Source of the DNA: Actinoplanes campanulatus
GTDB taxonomy: Bacteria; Actinomycetota; Actinomycetes; Mycobacteriales; Micromonosporaceae
Length of the DNA stretch: 64,000 nucleotides
Direction: 5' to 3'
NCBI RefSeq assembly: GCF_014647795.1
Contig: NZ_BMPW01000019.1
Span: 124,001-188,000 of the forward strand
Notes under the pieces: generated by a model
The model's database searches: none
Seen by the model: the letters and a program-made list of their open reading frames with translations, nothing else
What the model was told of the DNA's origin: nothing
Program-made: the position numbers and the translations under genes
Shown here: piece by piece, positions 51,418-60,357 of the stretch
How positions within the stretch are numbered: the stretch's first letter is position 1
Layout of the letters: every line of letters starts with the position of its first letter

Positions 51418-51959
51418 TCCTCGTGACCTGGCCCGGCACTGCCGGCTACACCCTGGCCAACTGGATCAAGTCCTTGACCGGCGCCGGTGAACAGGCTCGC
51501 AGGCAGGCGGTCACCGACTTGGTTGACGGCGACTGGGAACTCGGCCGCTGGGTCTGGCGCGACACCATCGTCGTCACCTGGATCGGCCTCGACCCCGATT
51601 TCAGCCTTCAGCACTACCAGCCCGTCGACGGCAGCCCCGGTCACTGGAAGATCAATTTCGAGCGGCCAGTGATCCGACGGCCGACCCTCCTGGATACGTG
51701 CGATCTCCTGCTCGACCTCATCACCGACCCGGGCGGCAACACCTGGCGATGGAAGGACGAGGCCGAGTACGAGCAGATCCGGCGGGCCGGCATCGTCCCC
51801 GACAGCGAACACGAGCGGGTGCAGGCGGCCCGACAGCGGGCCCTCGCCTTCGCCGAAGCCGGGCGTGGACCCCTCGCTGAAGACTGGACGACCTGGCGGG
51901 TGCCTGCCGACTGGCCCCTGCCGACCTTGCCCGACGGCGTCCTGAACACCCACCCCTAA
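51303..51959 (+). CDS. DUF402 domain protein (NTDP-phosphatase-like)
   Basis: A 218-residue protein with a DUF402 domain. The segment HWKINFERPVIRR, the acidic LLDTCDLLLDLI, the GGNTWRWKDEAEYEQIRRAG motif and a helical C-terminus are typical. Some DUF402 proteins are nucleoside tri- and diphosphatases. GGAGG precedes the ATG at 51303. It fits the nucleotide-handling theme of this operon. Confidence 0.78.
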   Translation: MAPAVFEPGSTVVRRDVRDGKVWTAAPHRALADDGHQLILVTWPGTAGYTLANWIKSLTGAGEQARRQAVTDLVDGDWELGRWVWRDTIVVTWIGLDPDFSLQHYQPVDGSPGHWKINFERPVIRRPTLLDTCDLLLDLITDPGGNTWRWKDEAEYEQIRRAGIVPDSEHERVQAARQRALAFAEAGRGPLAEDWTTWRVPADWPLPTLPDGVLNTHP

Positions 51960-52017
51960 CGCCGCGCCGGGCACGGCAGCCACCCTCGCCCAGCAATCCA
52001 GCACCAGACGGTGCCCC

Positions 52018-53292
52018 ATGACAACCACCGAACATCCCCGGAAAGGACGACCAGGAGTGGACACCACGGTCGAGAGCACCTCACCAGACCGGCTGCGCGC
52101 CGACCTGGCAGCACGCCTGACGGCGAAGGGCTGGACCCGCGCCCCGGCAGTCGAGCGCGCCTTCCGCACCGTGCCGCGGCACCTGTTCGTACCGGACACG
52201 GTCGGCCTGGAACAGGCGTACGCGGACGAGATCGTCGCGACGAAACGCGGACCGGACGGTAAGACGACGAGTTCGGTGTCCGCCCCATGGGTGCAGGCCT
52301 TCATGCTCGCCGAGGCCGGGCTCAAGCCCGGCGCCCGGGTCCTTGAGGTCGGCTCCGGCGGTTACCAGGCAGCCCTGATCGCCGAGCTGGTTGGCCCGGA
52401 CGGACTGGTCGTCACCATCGACATCGACGCCGATATCACCGGACTCGCCCGCACCTACCTCGACCGGGCCGGCTACCCGCACGTACAGGTGGTCCACGGT
52501 GACGGCGACCTCGGGCACCTACCCGGCGCCCCCTACGACGCGATCATCATCACCATGGAAGCTGGCGACGTCTCGCCGTTCTGGGTTACACAACTCGCCC
52601 CCGACGGGCGGATCGTCCTGCCGCTGCGGATGCGGACGCTGACCCGCTGCCTCACCTTGCACCGCCGCCACGATCACCTCGTCGCGAGCAGAGCCCTTCA
52701 ATGTGGGTTCGTCCCCATGCAAGGTGAGCGCAGCCAGCTCGCCCGCCGGATCCCATTGCGCGGCAACGACATCGTCCTGCTGCTCGATGAGCCTGCCGAG
52801 GTGGACGCCGACGCGCTCTCCAGCGCTCTCGAGGGGCCGCGGGTGGACGTGTGGTCGCCGGTCACCATCACCGGGGACGAGCCCGGCGCCTTCGAGAGCC
52901 TGCACCTCTGGCTGTCCAGCCAGCCTCGCCCGTTCGGCGCCCTTGCCGTCGACCGGCAACGTACCGAGGGCCTGGTCGACCCGCAGGACCGGTTCACCTG
53001 CCCCACCCTGCTCGGCGACGGCTTCGCCTACCTGACCATGCGCAAGATCGGCGACAACCTGTGGCAGTTCGGCGCCCACGGCTTCGGACCCGACGCGCAC
53101 ACGCTCACCACCGACCTGCTCGACCTCACCACCATCTGGGACCGCGACTACCGACACGCCTCCACGCCGAAGATCACCATCCATCCCCATGGCACCACCC
53201 CACCGGCGGCGACCGGGCAGCCGCAACTCGTTGTGACCCGCCGGCACACCACCATCGCCGTGACCTGGCCGGCGCCGAGAGCCCACCGATGA
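52018..53292 (+). CDS. PIMT-like methyltransferase, FxLD-system type (second)
   Basis: A 424-residue methyltransferase with a PIMT-like N-terminal two thirds (RHLFVPD, VLEVGSGGYQAALIAEL, VTIDIDADI, YDAIIITMEAGDVSPFW) and a C-terminal extension. This layout is that of methyltransferases found with FxLD-type lanthipeptides and of PIMT-like RiPP enzymes such as OlvSA. No lanthionine synthetase or FxLD precursor is seen in the window. ATGA overlap with the kinase gene downstream. Confidence 0.82.
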   Translation: MTTTEHPRKGRPGVDTTVESTSPDRLRADLAARLTAKGWTRAPAVERAFRTVPRHLFVPDTVGLEQAYADEIVATKRGPDGKTTSSVSAPWVQAFMLAEAGLKPGARVLEVGSGGYQAALIAELVGPDGLVVTIDIDADITGLARTYLDRAGYPHVQVVHGDGDLGHLPGAPYDAIIITMEAGDVSPFWVTQLAPDGRIVLPLRMRTLTRCLTLHRRHDHLVASRALQCGFVPMQGERSQLARRIPLRGNDIVLLLDEPAEVDADALSSALEGPRVDVWSPVTITGDEPGAFESLHLWLSSQPRPFGALAVDRQRTEGLVDPQDRFTCPTLLGDGFAYLTMRKIGDNLWQFGAHGFGPDAHTLTTDLLDLTTIWDRDYRHASTPKITIHPHGTTPPAATGQPQLVVTRRHTTIAVTWPAPRAHR

Positions 53293-53918
53293 CCGCCGAA
53301 CCTTGCGTCGAATGCAATTCCGCGGGGTCGGCGCTGCTGCTGGTGATTCGCGGCAACAGCGGCAGCGGAAAGACCACCACCGCCCGCGAGGTACGCCGCC
53401 GATACGAGGCTCGCGGCCTGGCCCTCGTGGAGCAGGACATGGTCAGGCGTGTCATCCTGCGCGAACACGGCGGCGGAGGCAGTGACCGGGTCGCTCCCGG
53501 TCTCATCGCCACGATGGTGCAGACCGCGCTCGACGGCGGCTACCACGTGATCTTGGAAGGGATCCTGCACACCGGCCAGTACGGCGATCCCCTCCGGGAT
53601 TTGATCGCCAAGCATCCCGGGCCGACCGCCTGCTACTTCATGGACGTGTCGTTCGAGGAAACGGTGCGCCGGCACCGGCTCCGCGCTGAACCGATCCCCG
53701 TCGAGCCGGAGACGATGCGCAGCTGGTACGCGGGACAGGATCTGCTCGGCGTACCGGGGGAACAGGTGATCCCCGAAGACATGGGCTTCGCGGACGTCGT
53801 CACGACGATCCTGCACACCAGCGGACTCGCCGAAGCGGCCCCGCTGGCGCCCTGCCCGACCCGATGCGCCCGGTGCACGGAAAAGGCCGCCGCCACCACC
53901 GGGCCGACAGAATCATGA
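53289..53918 (+). CDS. P-loop kinase (AAA_33-like)
   Basis: A 209-residue P-loop protein with Walker A RGNSGSGKTT, a conserved EQDMVRR after strand 2 and the LID Arg region VRRHRLRAEPIPV. It resembles zeta-toxin-like/chloramphenicol-phosphotransferase-like small kinases. Its C-terminus is Cys-rich (PCPTRCARCTEKA). It may phosphorylate a small molecule. Start overlaps the previous stop. Confidence 0.83.
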   Translation: MTAEPCVECNSAGSALLLVIRGNSGSGKTTTAREVRRRYEARGLALVEQDMVRRVILREHGGGGSDRVAPGLIATMVQTALDGGYHVILEGILHTGQYGDPLRDLIAKHPGPTACYFMDVSFEETVRRHRLRAEPIPVEPETMRSWYAGQDLLGVPGEQVIPEDMGFADVVTTILHTSGLAEAAPLAPCPTRCARCTEKAAATTGPTES

Positions 53919-53934
53919 GCACCTTGACGCTGCG

Positions 53935-54468
53935 ATGGAAACCCAGGGGTGGGCGGTGACCGGATGGCTATGGCCGCCACTGGAAGGCGAACGGGTGCGG
54001 CTGCGCCCGCCCGCCCCCGGCGACGAGCCGGCACTGATTGAGATGGCCACCGACACGCGGGTACGCCGCTACCTCGGCGGACCTGCCGACGAGGCGACCG
54101 CAGCGGCGCGGGCCGCCCGCAAGGCGACCGCACCAGCGTGGGGGGAGTTCGTGATCGTCGACGTTGTCACGGGTCAGGTGGTCGGAAGCGGTTCCCTGGC
54201 CCGCAAACGCGGCCCCTGGGAAGTCAGCTTCCAACTGCGCCAGCAGTGCTGCGGCAACGGCTTCGCGTTGGAGGCGGTGCAGTTGATCCGCGATTGGTTC
54301 TTCCGGCACACCACCGAGGACCTCCTGATTGCCACGACCCAGCAGGCCAACGCCGCCTGCCGGCGGTTGCTGGTACGGGCCGGAGCGGTACTCGCCGGAA
54401 CGTTCGAGCAGTACCAGGTAGTCCAAGAGCGGTACGAATTCCAACGGGCGTGCGTTCGCGTGATCTGA
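53935..54468 (+). CDS. GNAT family N-acetyltransferase (RimJ-like)
   Basis: A 177-residue acetyltransferase of the RimJ/RimL type. It has ERVRLRPPAPGD at the start, the acetyl-CoA region QLRQQCCGNGFALEAVQLI and TTQQANAACRRLLVRAG. Acetylation of an amine, for instance of diaminopropionate or aminomethylphosphonate units as self-protection, is possible but unproven. Confidence 0.83.
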   Translation: METQGWAVTGWLWPPLEGERVRLRPPAPGDEPALIEMATDTRVRRYLGGPADEATAAARAARKATAPAWGEFVIVDVVTGQVVGSGSLARKRGPWEVSFQLRQQCCGNGFALEAVQLIRDWFFRHTTEDLLIATTQQANAACRRLLVRAGAVLAGTFEQYQVVQERYEFQRACVRVI

Positions 54469-54523
54469 AGCGTCGCCGATGTGATGATCGGCGACACACT
54501 GCAATGGAGATTGGCGGGAGCTC

Positions 54524-55004
54524 TTGAGAGGCATTCCGCGTTTTGCCGTCGCCCTCTTCAGCAAGGCCCTGCAAACGTACTGGAGAGTCGTCCGGCCCAG
54601 GACTTGCGGCGTCAAGGCGTTGATCCTGCACCGTCCGAACCAGGGCTATGCGTGATGATCAGGCACTCCTACACCGACCAGCAGCGCTGGGGCTGCCTGG
54701 CGGCGGATACCACTCTCGCAGGGAGTCACCCGAGAGCGCTGTTCGCCGGGAGTGCATGGAAGAGCTGGGGATCGAATTCATCGGAGCAGTCGAGGTGCTC
54801 GATGAACATTTCACGGAACTGGAGGGAAAGCGGGATTCTCTGAGAATTTTCAGAGGGGTTGCGTTGTCGACTAAATTGAAGCCGAATCGAGAAATCGCGG
54901 AGGCCCGCTGGACGCCACTTGACTACTCCGGACTTCCCGACGGAAGGCTGATTTCCCGGTGGGCGGAGATGGCGATTGCTGCCCACCGGGGGACCTCGTC
55001 CTAG
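54524..55004 (+). pseudogene. Nudix hydrolase gene with two apparent frameshifts
   Basis: Three frames in succession encode consecutive parts of one Nudix protein. From TTG 54524 to 54655 comes a membrane-like start and VVRPRTCGVKALILHRPNQ. Around 54656-54696 comes MIRHSYTDQQRWG. From about 54690 comes the Nudix box GLPGGGYHSRRESPESAVRR followed by ECMEELG. One missing base near 54650 and another near 54693 would explain the breaks. As read the gene is inactive; alternatively a 118-aa frame from 54648 could be translated. Confidence 0.7.
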
Positions 55005-55250
55005 GCCGGGGATTTTGAAGGTCAGTCGACGGCCCGCTATACAGCCATGATGGGCGCGCTGTGCCCGGTCGTATTGCCACTGGCTGCTGCGATCCCGGTG
55101 ACGCCGGGCCATGGCTCGTAGGTGGCGCGGGGTGGGCCGCCTTCCGACCGCGCTATCGAACAGACGTCGCGCCCCATCTTCTCTGGTGCGGCATTTTCCA
55201 GGCGGACCGAAATCCACCGCTAACTCCAGTAGTGGCCGAATAGCAAGGGA

Positions 55251-55865
55251 GTGGACGTGTCAGTTTCTGATGACCGGGTGGCGGACTTTGTCGACGCCTC
55301 AACTCCAGGGCTGGGTAAGGCCGACCTGATCTTTGTATTCGGATCAACCCTGCCCGAAGCTGTCTCGCCAGCCGTCGAGGCCTTTCGGTCGGGTCTCGCG
55401 CCGTTGATTGTTCTCACGGGAGGCCCCAACCGCCGCAGACCTGCTCATGTTGAAAGTGAGGTGCACGCGCATCTGCTCCAGGCGCAGGGAATCGAGCCGG
55501 AGCGACTGCTTGTCGAACGACGTTCGCGCACCTCGGTGGAGAACGTCCTTCTTGCGCGCCCTCTCATCGAGGAACGGCTCAGATCGATACGAACGGTGAT
55601 TGCTGTAGTCAAATGGTGGCAAAGGCGCCAGGTGCACGTCTTGGCCGCGGGTCTCCCGACGGTCGAACGCATCTACGCTGCCACCTGGAACCCAGCTGGT
55701 CGTGCCGATGGGCGCGATTATGACCGAAGTAGCTGGACTTCAAGTTCTGATCGGCCGCGGATCCAGCGCGAGGCCGAATACTTGAGCAAGCTTTTGACTT
55801 CTGAAGAATTGCCGGGGCTGTCACGCACGGAAGCCGGTTGGGTTCGGGTGAGGCCGGGAGTCTGA
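55251..55865 (+). CDS. YdcF-family (DUF218) protein
   Basis: A 204-residue protein with the DUF218 pattern: FVFGSTLPEAVSP, IVLTGGPN, RRSRTSVENVLLARPLI and VVKWWQRRQVHVLA. Members bind nucleotides or act in envelope metabolism. The start may be GTG 55251 or GTG 55257 with AGGGAG upstream. The 246 bp before it show no gene. Less GC-rich than the operons to the left. Confidence 0.78.
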   Translation: MDVSVSDDRVADFVDASTPGLGKADLIFVFGSTLPEAVSPAVEAFRSGLAPLIVLTGGPNRRRPAHVESEVHAHLLQAQGIEPERLLVERRSRTSVENVLLARPLIEERLRSIRTVIAVVKWWQRRQVHVLAAGLPTVERIYAATWNPAGRADGRDYDRSSWTSSSDRPRIQREAEYLSKLLTSEELPGLSRTEAGWVRVRPGV

Positions 55866-55986
55866 GTCGTTTGTCCTGAAGGTTCAGCGATAGTTAATAC
55901 CTCGAATTGAGAAGGCGTGCGCCGCTACTACAGGCGCCTACTTCGTGGATATGACAGCTGCGAAAACAAGATGACAAGGTGAGGGT

Positions 55987-56589
55987 ATGGTTTCGGTCGG
56001 GCGACTTCCCCTGGATGAGCAACTAGCCGCCTTCACGACGGCTCTGACCCGCAACGAGGTCTTGACCGAGGTGATCGAGCGGACTGCTGCCTTGCAATTG
56101 CCGGACTGGTACCTCACTGCGGGCTGTCTGTTCCAGACGGTCTGGAACGTCGCCACCGGCAGGGCTCCTACCAGCGGCATCAAGGACTACGACATCTTCT
56201 ACTTCGATGCCGGCGACCTTTCATGGGAAGCCGAAGACCGCGTGATCAAAGCAGCGGAGGAAACGTTCGCCGGGCTGGCCGCCGATGTGGAGATCCGCAA
56301 CGAGGCCCGAGTGCACCTGTGGTACGAGAAGAAGTTCGGCGTCGCCTGCGCCCCCTACTCGTCGACCGAGGCGGCAATCGACTCGTTCGCCGCCACGACC
56401 TGCTGCCTGGGAGTCCGGCGCGAACCTGATGGCCGATGGCGTGTTTACGCTCCGCACGGGCTCTCCGACGTATTCAACCTTGTTCTGCGGCCCAACCCTG
56501 TCCTGGCCCCACGGGAGGTCTACGAAACCAAGGCGGCCCGGTGGCAGGAACTGTGGCCCGAACTCACGGTGCTCGACTGGCCCGAATAG
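55987..56589 (+). CDS. nucleotidyltransferase family protein (DUF925 type)
   Basis: A 200-residue protein of the NTP_transf_6 group. It has WYLTAGCLFQTVWN, the acidic pair in IKDYDIFYFD, and VEIRNEARVHLWY. No partner antitoxin gene is evident. Function unknown. It starts at ATG 55987 with GGTGAGGG upstream. Confidence 0.8.
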   Translation: MVSVGRLPLDEQLAAFTTALTRNEVLTEVIERTAALQLPDWYLTAGCLFQTVWNVATGRAPTSGIKDYDIFYFDAGDLSWEAEDRVIKAAEETFAGLAADVEIRNEARVHLWYEKKFGVACAPYSSTEAAIDSFAATTCCLGVRREPDGRWRVYAPHGLSDVFNLVLRPNPVLAPREVYETKAARWQELWPELTVLDWPE

Positions 56590-56748
56590 CTGACGCCCTG
56601 CCCGACTCGCGTTCGATGCCGGGCAACGCCTGCGCTGCCACACGAGGGACGCGATAGCCGCATTCCCGGCGCCGTCCTGCGGGCCTCGCGTCCCCCCGGT
56701 CGGATCCGCGGGGCGCAATCGACGCCGGGCCGTGACCCGTCCGATTAG

Positions 56749-57327
56749 GTGGCTCGGCGCCGGCGTACGGCGGTGCTGAGGGGTCCGCTGGGGAAATTCG
56801 ACGCGCGTAGCGTATGGGAGGTGGGTAAGCGGTTGGAGCCGGCGAAATGGTATGCGAGCCTGCCGAGTTTTCTGTCGTCGGCCACTGCGCTGATCACTAA
56901 CCGGGCAGGCACGGCAGTGCTGGCGGTCAAGCCGAATTACCGGCCGCACTGGAACCTGCCGGGGGGCATCATGGAGGCCGGTGAGCCGCCGCACGTGTGT
57001 TGCGTCCGCGAGGTCGCCGAAGAGCTGGGTGTGAACCTGAACCTCGGTCGGCTCTTGGTGCTGGACTGGGTCGAGCCCACACCCGTCCGTAAGGCCTGGT
57101 TCGGGTACGTGTTCGATGGCGGGGCCCTCGACGACCCTGCTCAGCTCACCCTCCAGAGCGAGGAACTGGACGACGTCGCGTTCATCGACGAGTCGCAGAT
57201 CCGGGCGAGGTTCACGGCCAATACCGCGGACCGGGTGCACGCGGCCCTGAAAGCCCGCGCGAGCAACGGCGTGGCATACCTGCATAACGGCAGGATCGTG
57301 CCGGCCGCCAGCTCCGGCGCGCTGTAA
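56749..57327 (+). CDS. Nudix hydrolase
   Basis: A 192-residue Nudix protein. The box is GGIMEAGEPPHVCCVREVAE followed by ELGV, where Cys-Cys replaces the usual Ala residues. The GTG at 56749 gives a basic N-terminus (ARRRRTAV); a later start is possible. The preceding 160 bp contain no clear feature. Confidence 0.83.
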   Translation: MARRRRTAVLRGPLGKFDARSVWEVGKRLEPAKWYASLPSFLSSATALITNRAGTAVLAVKPNYRPHWNLPGGIMEAGEPPHVCCVREVAEELGVNLNLGRLLVLDWVEPTPVRKAWFGYVFDGGALDDPAQLTLQSEELDDVAFIDESQIRARFTANTADRVHAALKARASNGVAYLHNGRIVPAASSGAL

Positions 57328-57338
57328 GCGAGCCAGAG

Positions 57339-57653
57339 TCAGGCGGCGGCGAGGATCTCACGGGCCTCCGCCTGCCATGCCTGTGCCGCGGGATGCTTCC
57401 GATGCGCCGCGAGCGCGCTGGCGTACTGGTGTAGTCGTTCGCGTAGTCGTCGTGAGCGCAACTGGAGGGCGGAGTGCAGTGCCGGCCGGGCGGTCTCGCA
57501 CGAGCGATCGACGTCGCGAAGCCCGAGGTACACGCGGGCGAGAACGATCTCATGCAGGGCGCGGGCGCGGATGCTGTCGTGCGGCAGGTCGAGTGCGGCC
57601 GTGCTGTGCCGAACCGCTTCGGTGTGCAGGCCGAGATCGTGTAGGCAGTGCAT
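57339..57653 (-). pseudogene. C-terminal remnant of an XRE-TPR regulator
   Basis: About 104 residues of a helical repeat region (RARALHEIVLARVYLG, then ALHSALQLRSRRLRERLHQY) that resembles the end of TPR-type XRE regulators. The DNA-binding part is missing. Directly beyond it a plus-strand fragment (57652-57768, ending LASALVRELSINVTAD) looks like another broken piece, so a rearrangement joined two remnants here. Confidence 0.5.
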
Positions 57654-57768
57654 GGCCGAGCTGGCCGCCGTCTCAGGACTGCGCGGCGTCCTGCTCGATC
57701 AAACCCAACTTCTCGCGCTTGCCAGCGCCCTGGTCCGGGAGCTGTCCATCAACGTCACAGCCGATTAG

Positions 57769-58112
57769 TCCTCGAACCGAGAGCGCTCGCGGCAACCTCA
57801 TGGACGGAGCGCCGGTGACCTTACGGATCGCCATCACGCAGCCGGCGGCGAGCGCAGACGTGCGCCGCCACGGCAGAGCGGTCCGGGCGGCGTGCAGGCC
57901 GGCGCCCGCATCGCCGAGCGCCGTTGGCCAAGGCCGACTTGCCGTAGGTGCGGTCGCGCCGGGCGGAGCGGATTACACGGCCGGCGCGGCAACGGTCTCG
58001 ATGGTTGCACCCGCTGCCGGACTGCCAGCGGCGCCGCGGTGCCGCCGCGACAGCGAGCGCAGAGAGGTGAGTCGCTGGCGCCACGGCCAGTGGACGGCGA
58101 AAATGGTGAACC
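57769..58112. other. intergenic region without a supported gene
   Basis: About 344 bp between the remnants and the GNAT gene at 58113. Frames are open on both strands because of the high GC content, but none has a ribosome-binding site or recognisable motif. I see no repeat or hairpin worth naming. Confidence 0.3.
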
Positions 58113-58973
58113 ATGCGGTCGGATGACTGGCACCTCACCGAAGACGTCAACGACTTCCTTACACGAGCCGGAGCCTTCTTGCGTTCGCGGCCCACTCACC
58201 ACACGATGGCGCTGACGGCAACCGAGAAACTGCGAACACGCCAGGGGGGCACGGACGGCGTCGTGTTCGGTCGGCTGGAGACCGACGGCGAGGTCCGCGC
58301 CATCTTCTACGGCGCCCCATCCCGCGCCCTGAACGTCACCTGCCTCACTCCTGAGCAAGCCGATGTCCTCGCCGGCCAGATCGTTGCCCTCGGGCACTGC
58401 CATTCCTCTGTCACCTCGGACCACAGCACCGCTACCGCTTTCGCCGAGGCGTGGCGACGGCACACCGGCGCAACACCGACGCTCCGTTCTCGGCTCCACC
58501 TGTACCGCCTCGGCGCGCTCACACCGCCGGCGAAAGCCCCGCCAGGCAGGGGCCGGTTCGCGGGCGAACAGGACCATGAGCGCCTCATGCGCTGGTGCCA
58601 GGAGTTCACTGCGGACGTCGGGGAGATCGGCTCCATCAACGCTGCATCTTGGGCCGGCACCCGCTTCGCCGACAAGAGCTATACCTTCTGGGAAACTCCG
58701 GACGGCACACCCGTCTCCATGGCCGGGCTGAACCCCATGGTCGCCGGCCAGGTCCGGGTGGATCCGGTCTACACCCCACCCTCTCTACGCGGCCGCGGCT
58801 ACGCGGGCGCCGTGACCGTCGAGGTGAGCAGAGCCGCATTGGCCGCAGGCGCGACGGACGTCGTGCTCTTCACGGACGCCGCCAATCCCACCAGCAACGC
58901 CCTCTACCAGGGCCTCGGGTACCGTCCGGTCACCGACTGGGCCGTGTACGGCTTCGCATATGCCAGAACTTGA
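58113..58973 (+). CDS. GNAT family N-acetyltransferase
   Basis: A 286-residue two-part protein: an N-terminal divergent GNAT-like half and a C-terminal canonical half with VDPVYTPPSLRGRGYAGAVT (acetyl-CoA loop) and DAANPTSNALYQGLGYRPV. It resembles the FR47-like group. Substrate unknown. Confidence 0.85.
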   Translation: MRSDDWHLTEDVNDFLTRAGAFLRSRPTHHTMALTATEKLRTRQGGTDGVVFGRLETDGEVRAIFYGAPSRALNVTCLTPEQADVLAGQIVALGHCHSSVTSDHSTATAFAEAWRRHTGATPTLRSRLHLYRLGALTPPAKAPPGRGRFAGEQDHERLMRWCQEFTADVGEIGSINAASWAGTRFADKSYTFWETPDGTPVSMAGLNPMVAGQVRVDPVYTPPSLRGRGYAGAVTVEVSRAALAAGATDVVLFTDAANPTSNALYQGLGYRPVTDWAVYGFAYART

Positions 58974-59043
58974 GTGCTTCAGTTCGTTGCGGAGCAGCGC
59001 CGCATGTCCGCGCCTCACGTCGGTTCGATGGGGAATGATCGGT

Positions 59044-60114
59044 TCAGCAGACGGCCGCCTCCACGGTGAGGGTGCCGGAGCGGGTATCGATGGTGGCGTG
59101 CGTGCCCAAGGGAATCGTGGGCGGGTGGTTTCTATGACCGGCCGGGATGCCACCTAGTACCGGCACGCCGAGCCGGCCGAGCCTGTCCCGCAGGACATCG
59201 ACGACGCGCCATCCGCCGAGCGTCTCGTCCTCGAGGTCCTCCTCGAAGTTGACGAAGCATCCGAGCACGATCCCGGCGACACCGTCGAGGTCGCCGGTGC
59301 GCATCAGTTGAGTCAGGGCTCGGTCGACCTCGCCGATGCCGGTGCCGCGTTGGTGCTCGAGGAACAGGATCGCGCCGTGCAGGTCCGGGATGCTGGCCCC
59401 TGCTTCGGTGCGAACGGCGTCGAGGTTGCCGCCGAGCAGGACCCCGGAGGCTGTTCCGTCGACAGTGACCGCGGCGCTGGCTTCGTTCGCATCGACGTGC
59501 AGGACCACGTCGTCGGTGGTCATCAAGGCCGCACGGAGCGCCTCCTCCGAGGCGGGACCGCACCATTCGGAACTCCAGTTGATCAGAGGTCCGTGCAGGG
59601 CGGTGATGCCGGTTCGGGCCCACAGCAGCAGCATGTGGGTGGTGTCGGAGAACCCGACGATCGGCTTCGGGTCAGCGCGCAGCGCCTCGGTGTCGATGTC
59701 GTCGACGATGCGGTAGGCGCCTTTGCCGCCCCTGGTGGCGAAGATGGCGCGGACGCCGGGGTCGCGTACCGCGTCGTTCAGGTCGGCGATCCGGTCCTCG
59801 TCGCGGCCGGCCATGAAACCCCACTGGTCGAACACGTGCTGACCGACCTCGACCTGCAGTCCCCAGGACGTGAGCACTTCGATCCCGGCGGCTGTGTGGT
59901 CACGACTCGGTGGACTCGACGGCGAGACGATGCGCACCCGATCGCCTGCCCGCAGCCGGGGTGGTTTCCTGCGCGGCGCCGCCGCGGGACCTGCTGAGCC
60001 CGCGGCGTGTGGTGGGCCGGCCGCGCCGTCGGCGACTCGCGTAGCGGTACCCGACGATGACACGGGGCCCCGGTCGTCGCCGGTGGCGGTGGTCCTTGCG
60101 GAACCGAGGGCCAT
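59044..60114 (-). CDS. S66-family peptidase, LD-carboxypeptidase/MccF-like
   Basis: A 356-residue serine peptidase of family S66. The nucleophile is Ser156 in VGFSDTTHMLL; the Glu lies in LFLEHQRGTG and the His in IPAGHRNHP. Family members cut LD-peptide bonds of cell wall or, in MccF, the bond between a peptide and a nucleotide in microcin C, giving immunity. The first 50 residues are a disordered extension; the ATG at 60114 is chosen, with the frame open to 60216. In this setting an immunity role against a peptide-nucleotide product is plausible. Confidence 0.87.
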   Translation of the reverse strand: MALGSARTTATGDDRGPVSSSGTATRVADGAAGPPHAAGSAGPAAAPRRKPPRLRAGDRVRIVSPSSPPSRDHTAAGIEVLTSWGLQVEVGQHVFDQWGFMAGRDEDRIADLNDAVRDPGVRAIFATRGGKGAYRIVDDIDTEALRADPKPIVGFSDTTHMLLLWARTGITALHGPLINWSSEWCGPASEEALRAALMTTDDVVLHVDANEASAAVTVDGTASGVLLGGNLDAVRTEAGASIPDLHGAILFLEHQRGTGIGEVDRALTQLMRTGDLDGVAGIVLGCFVNFEEDLEDETLGGWRVVDVLRDRLGRLGVPVLGGIPAGHRNHPPTIPLGTHATIDTRSGTLTVEAAVC

Positions 60115-60357
60115 CGGTGGCTGCTCGCTTTCTGGTGGCGGTCGGTGGCCGTGGCCAACGAGTGTCGACGGGAACAGGGTCCTGCCTCGCCCCGCCGGCA
60201 GACAACACCGCTTCACCCTGACGGGTGATCAGCGGCAGCCGACACGTGCGGCCGCAGTCTCTGTTCGGCCTGCATCGTGCGTGCTCGCCTCTGCTGGGTT
60301 GCTCGCGGGGCGGCCTGGCTGCTGTCGAGGCGGTCGGTGAAGTGCCAGAGTGGGCAG

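Noticed and set aside
57377-58126. A 249-codon plus-strand frame across the regulator remnant and the gap before the GNAT gene
   Set aside because: It has no ribosome-binding site and low-complexity Arg/Ala composition, and it overlaps a better-supported remnant on the other strand.
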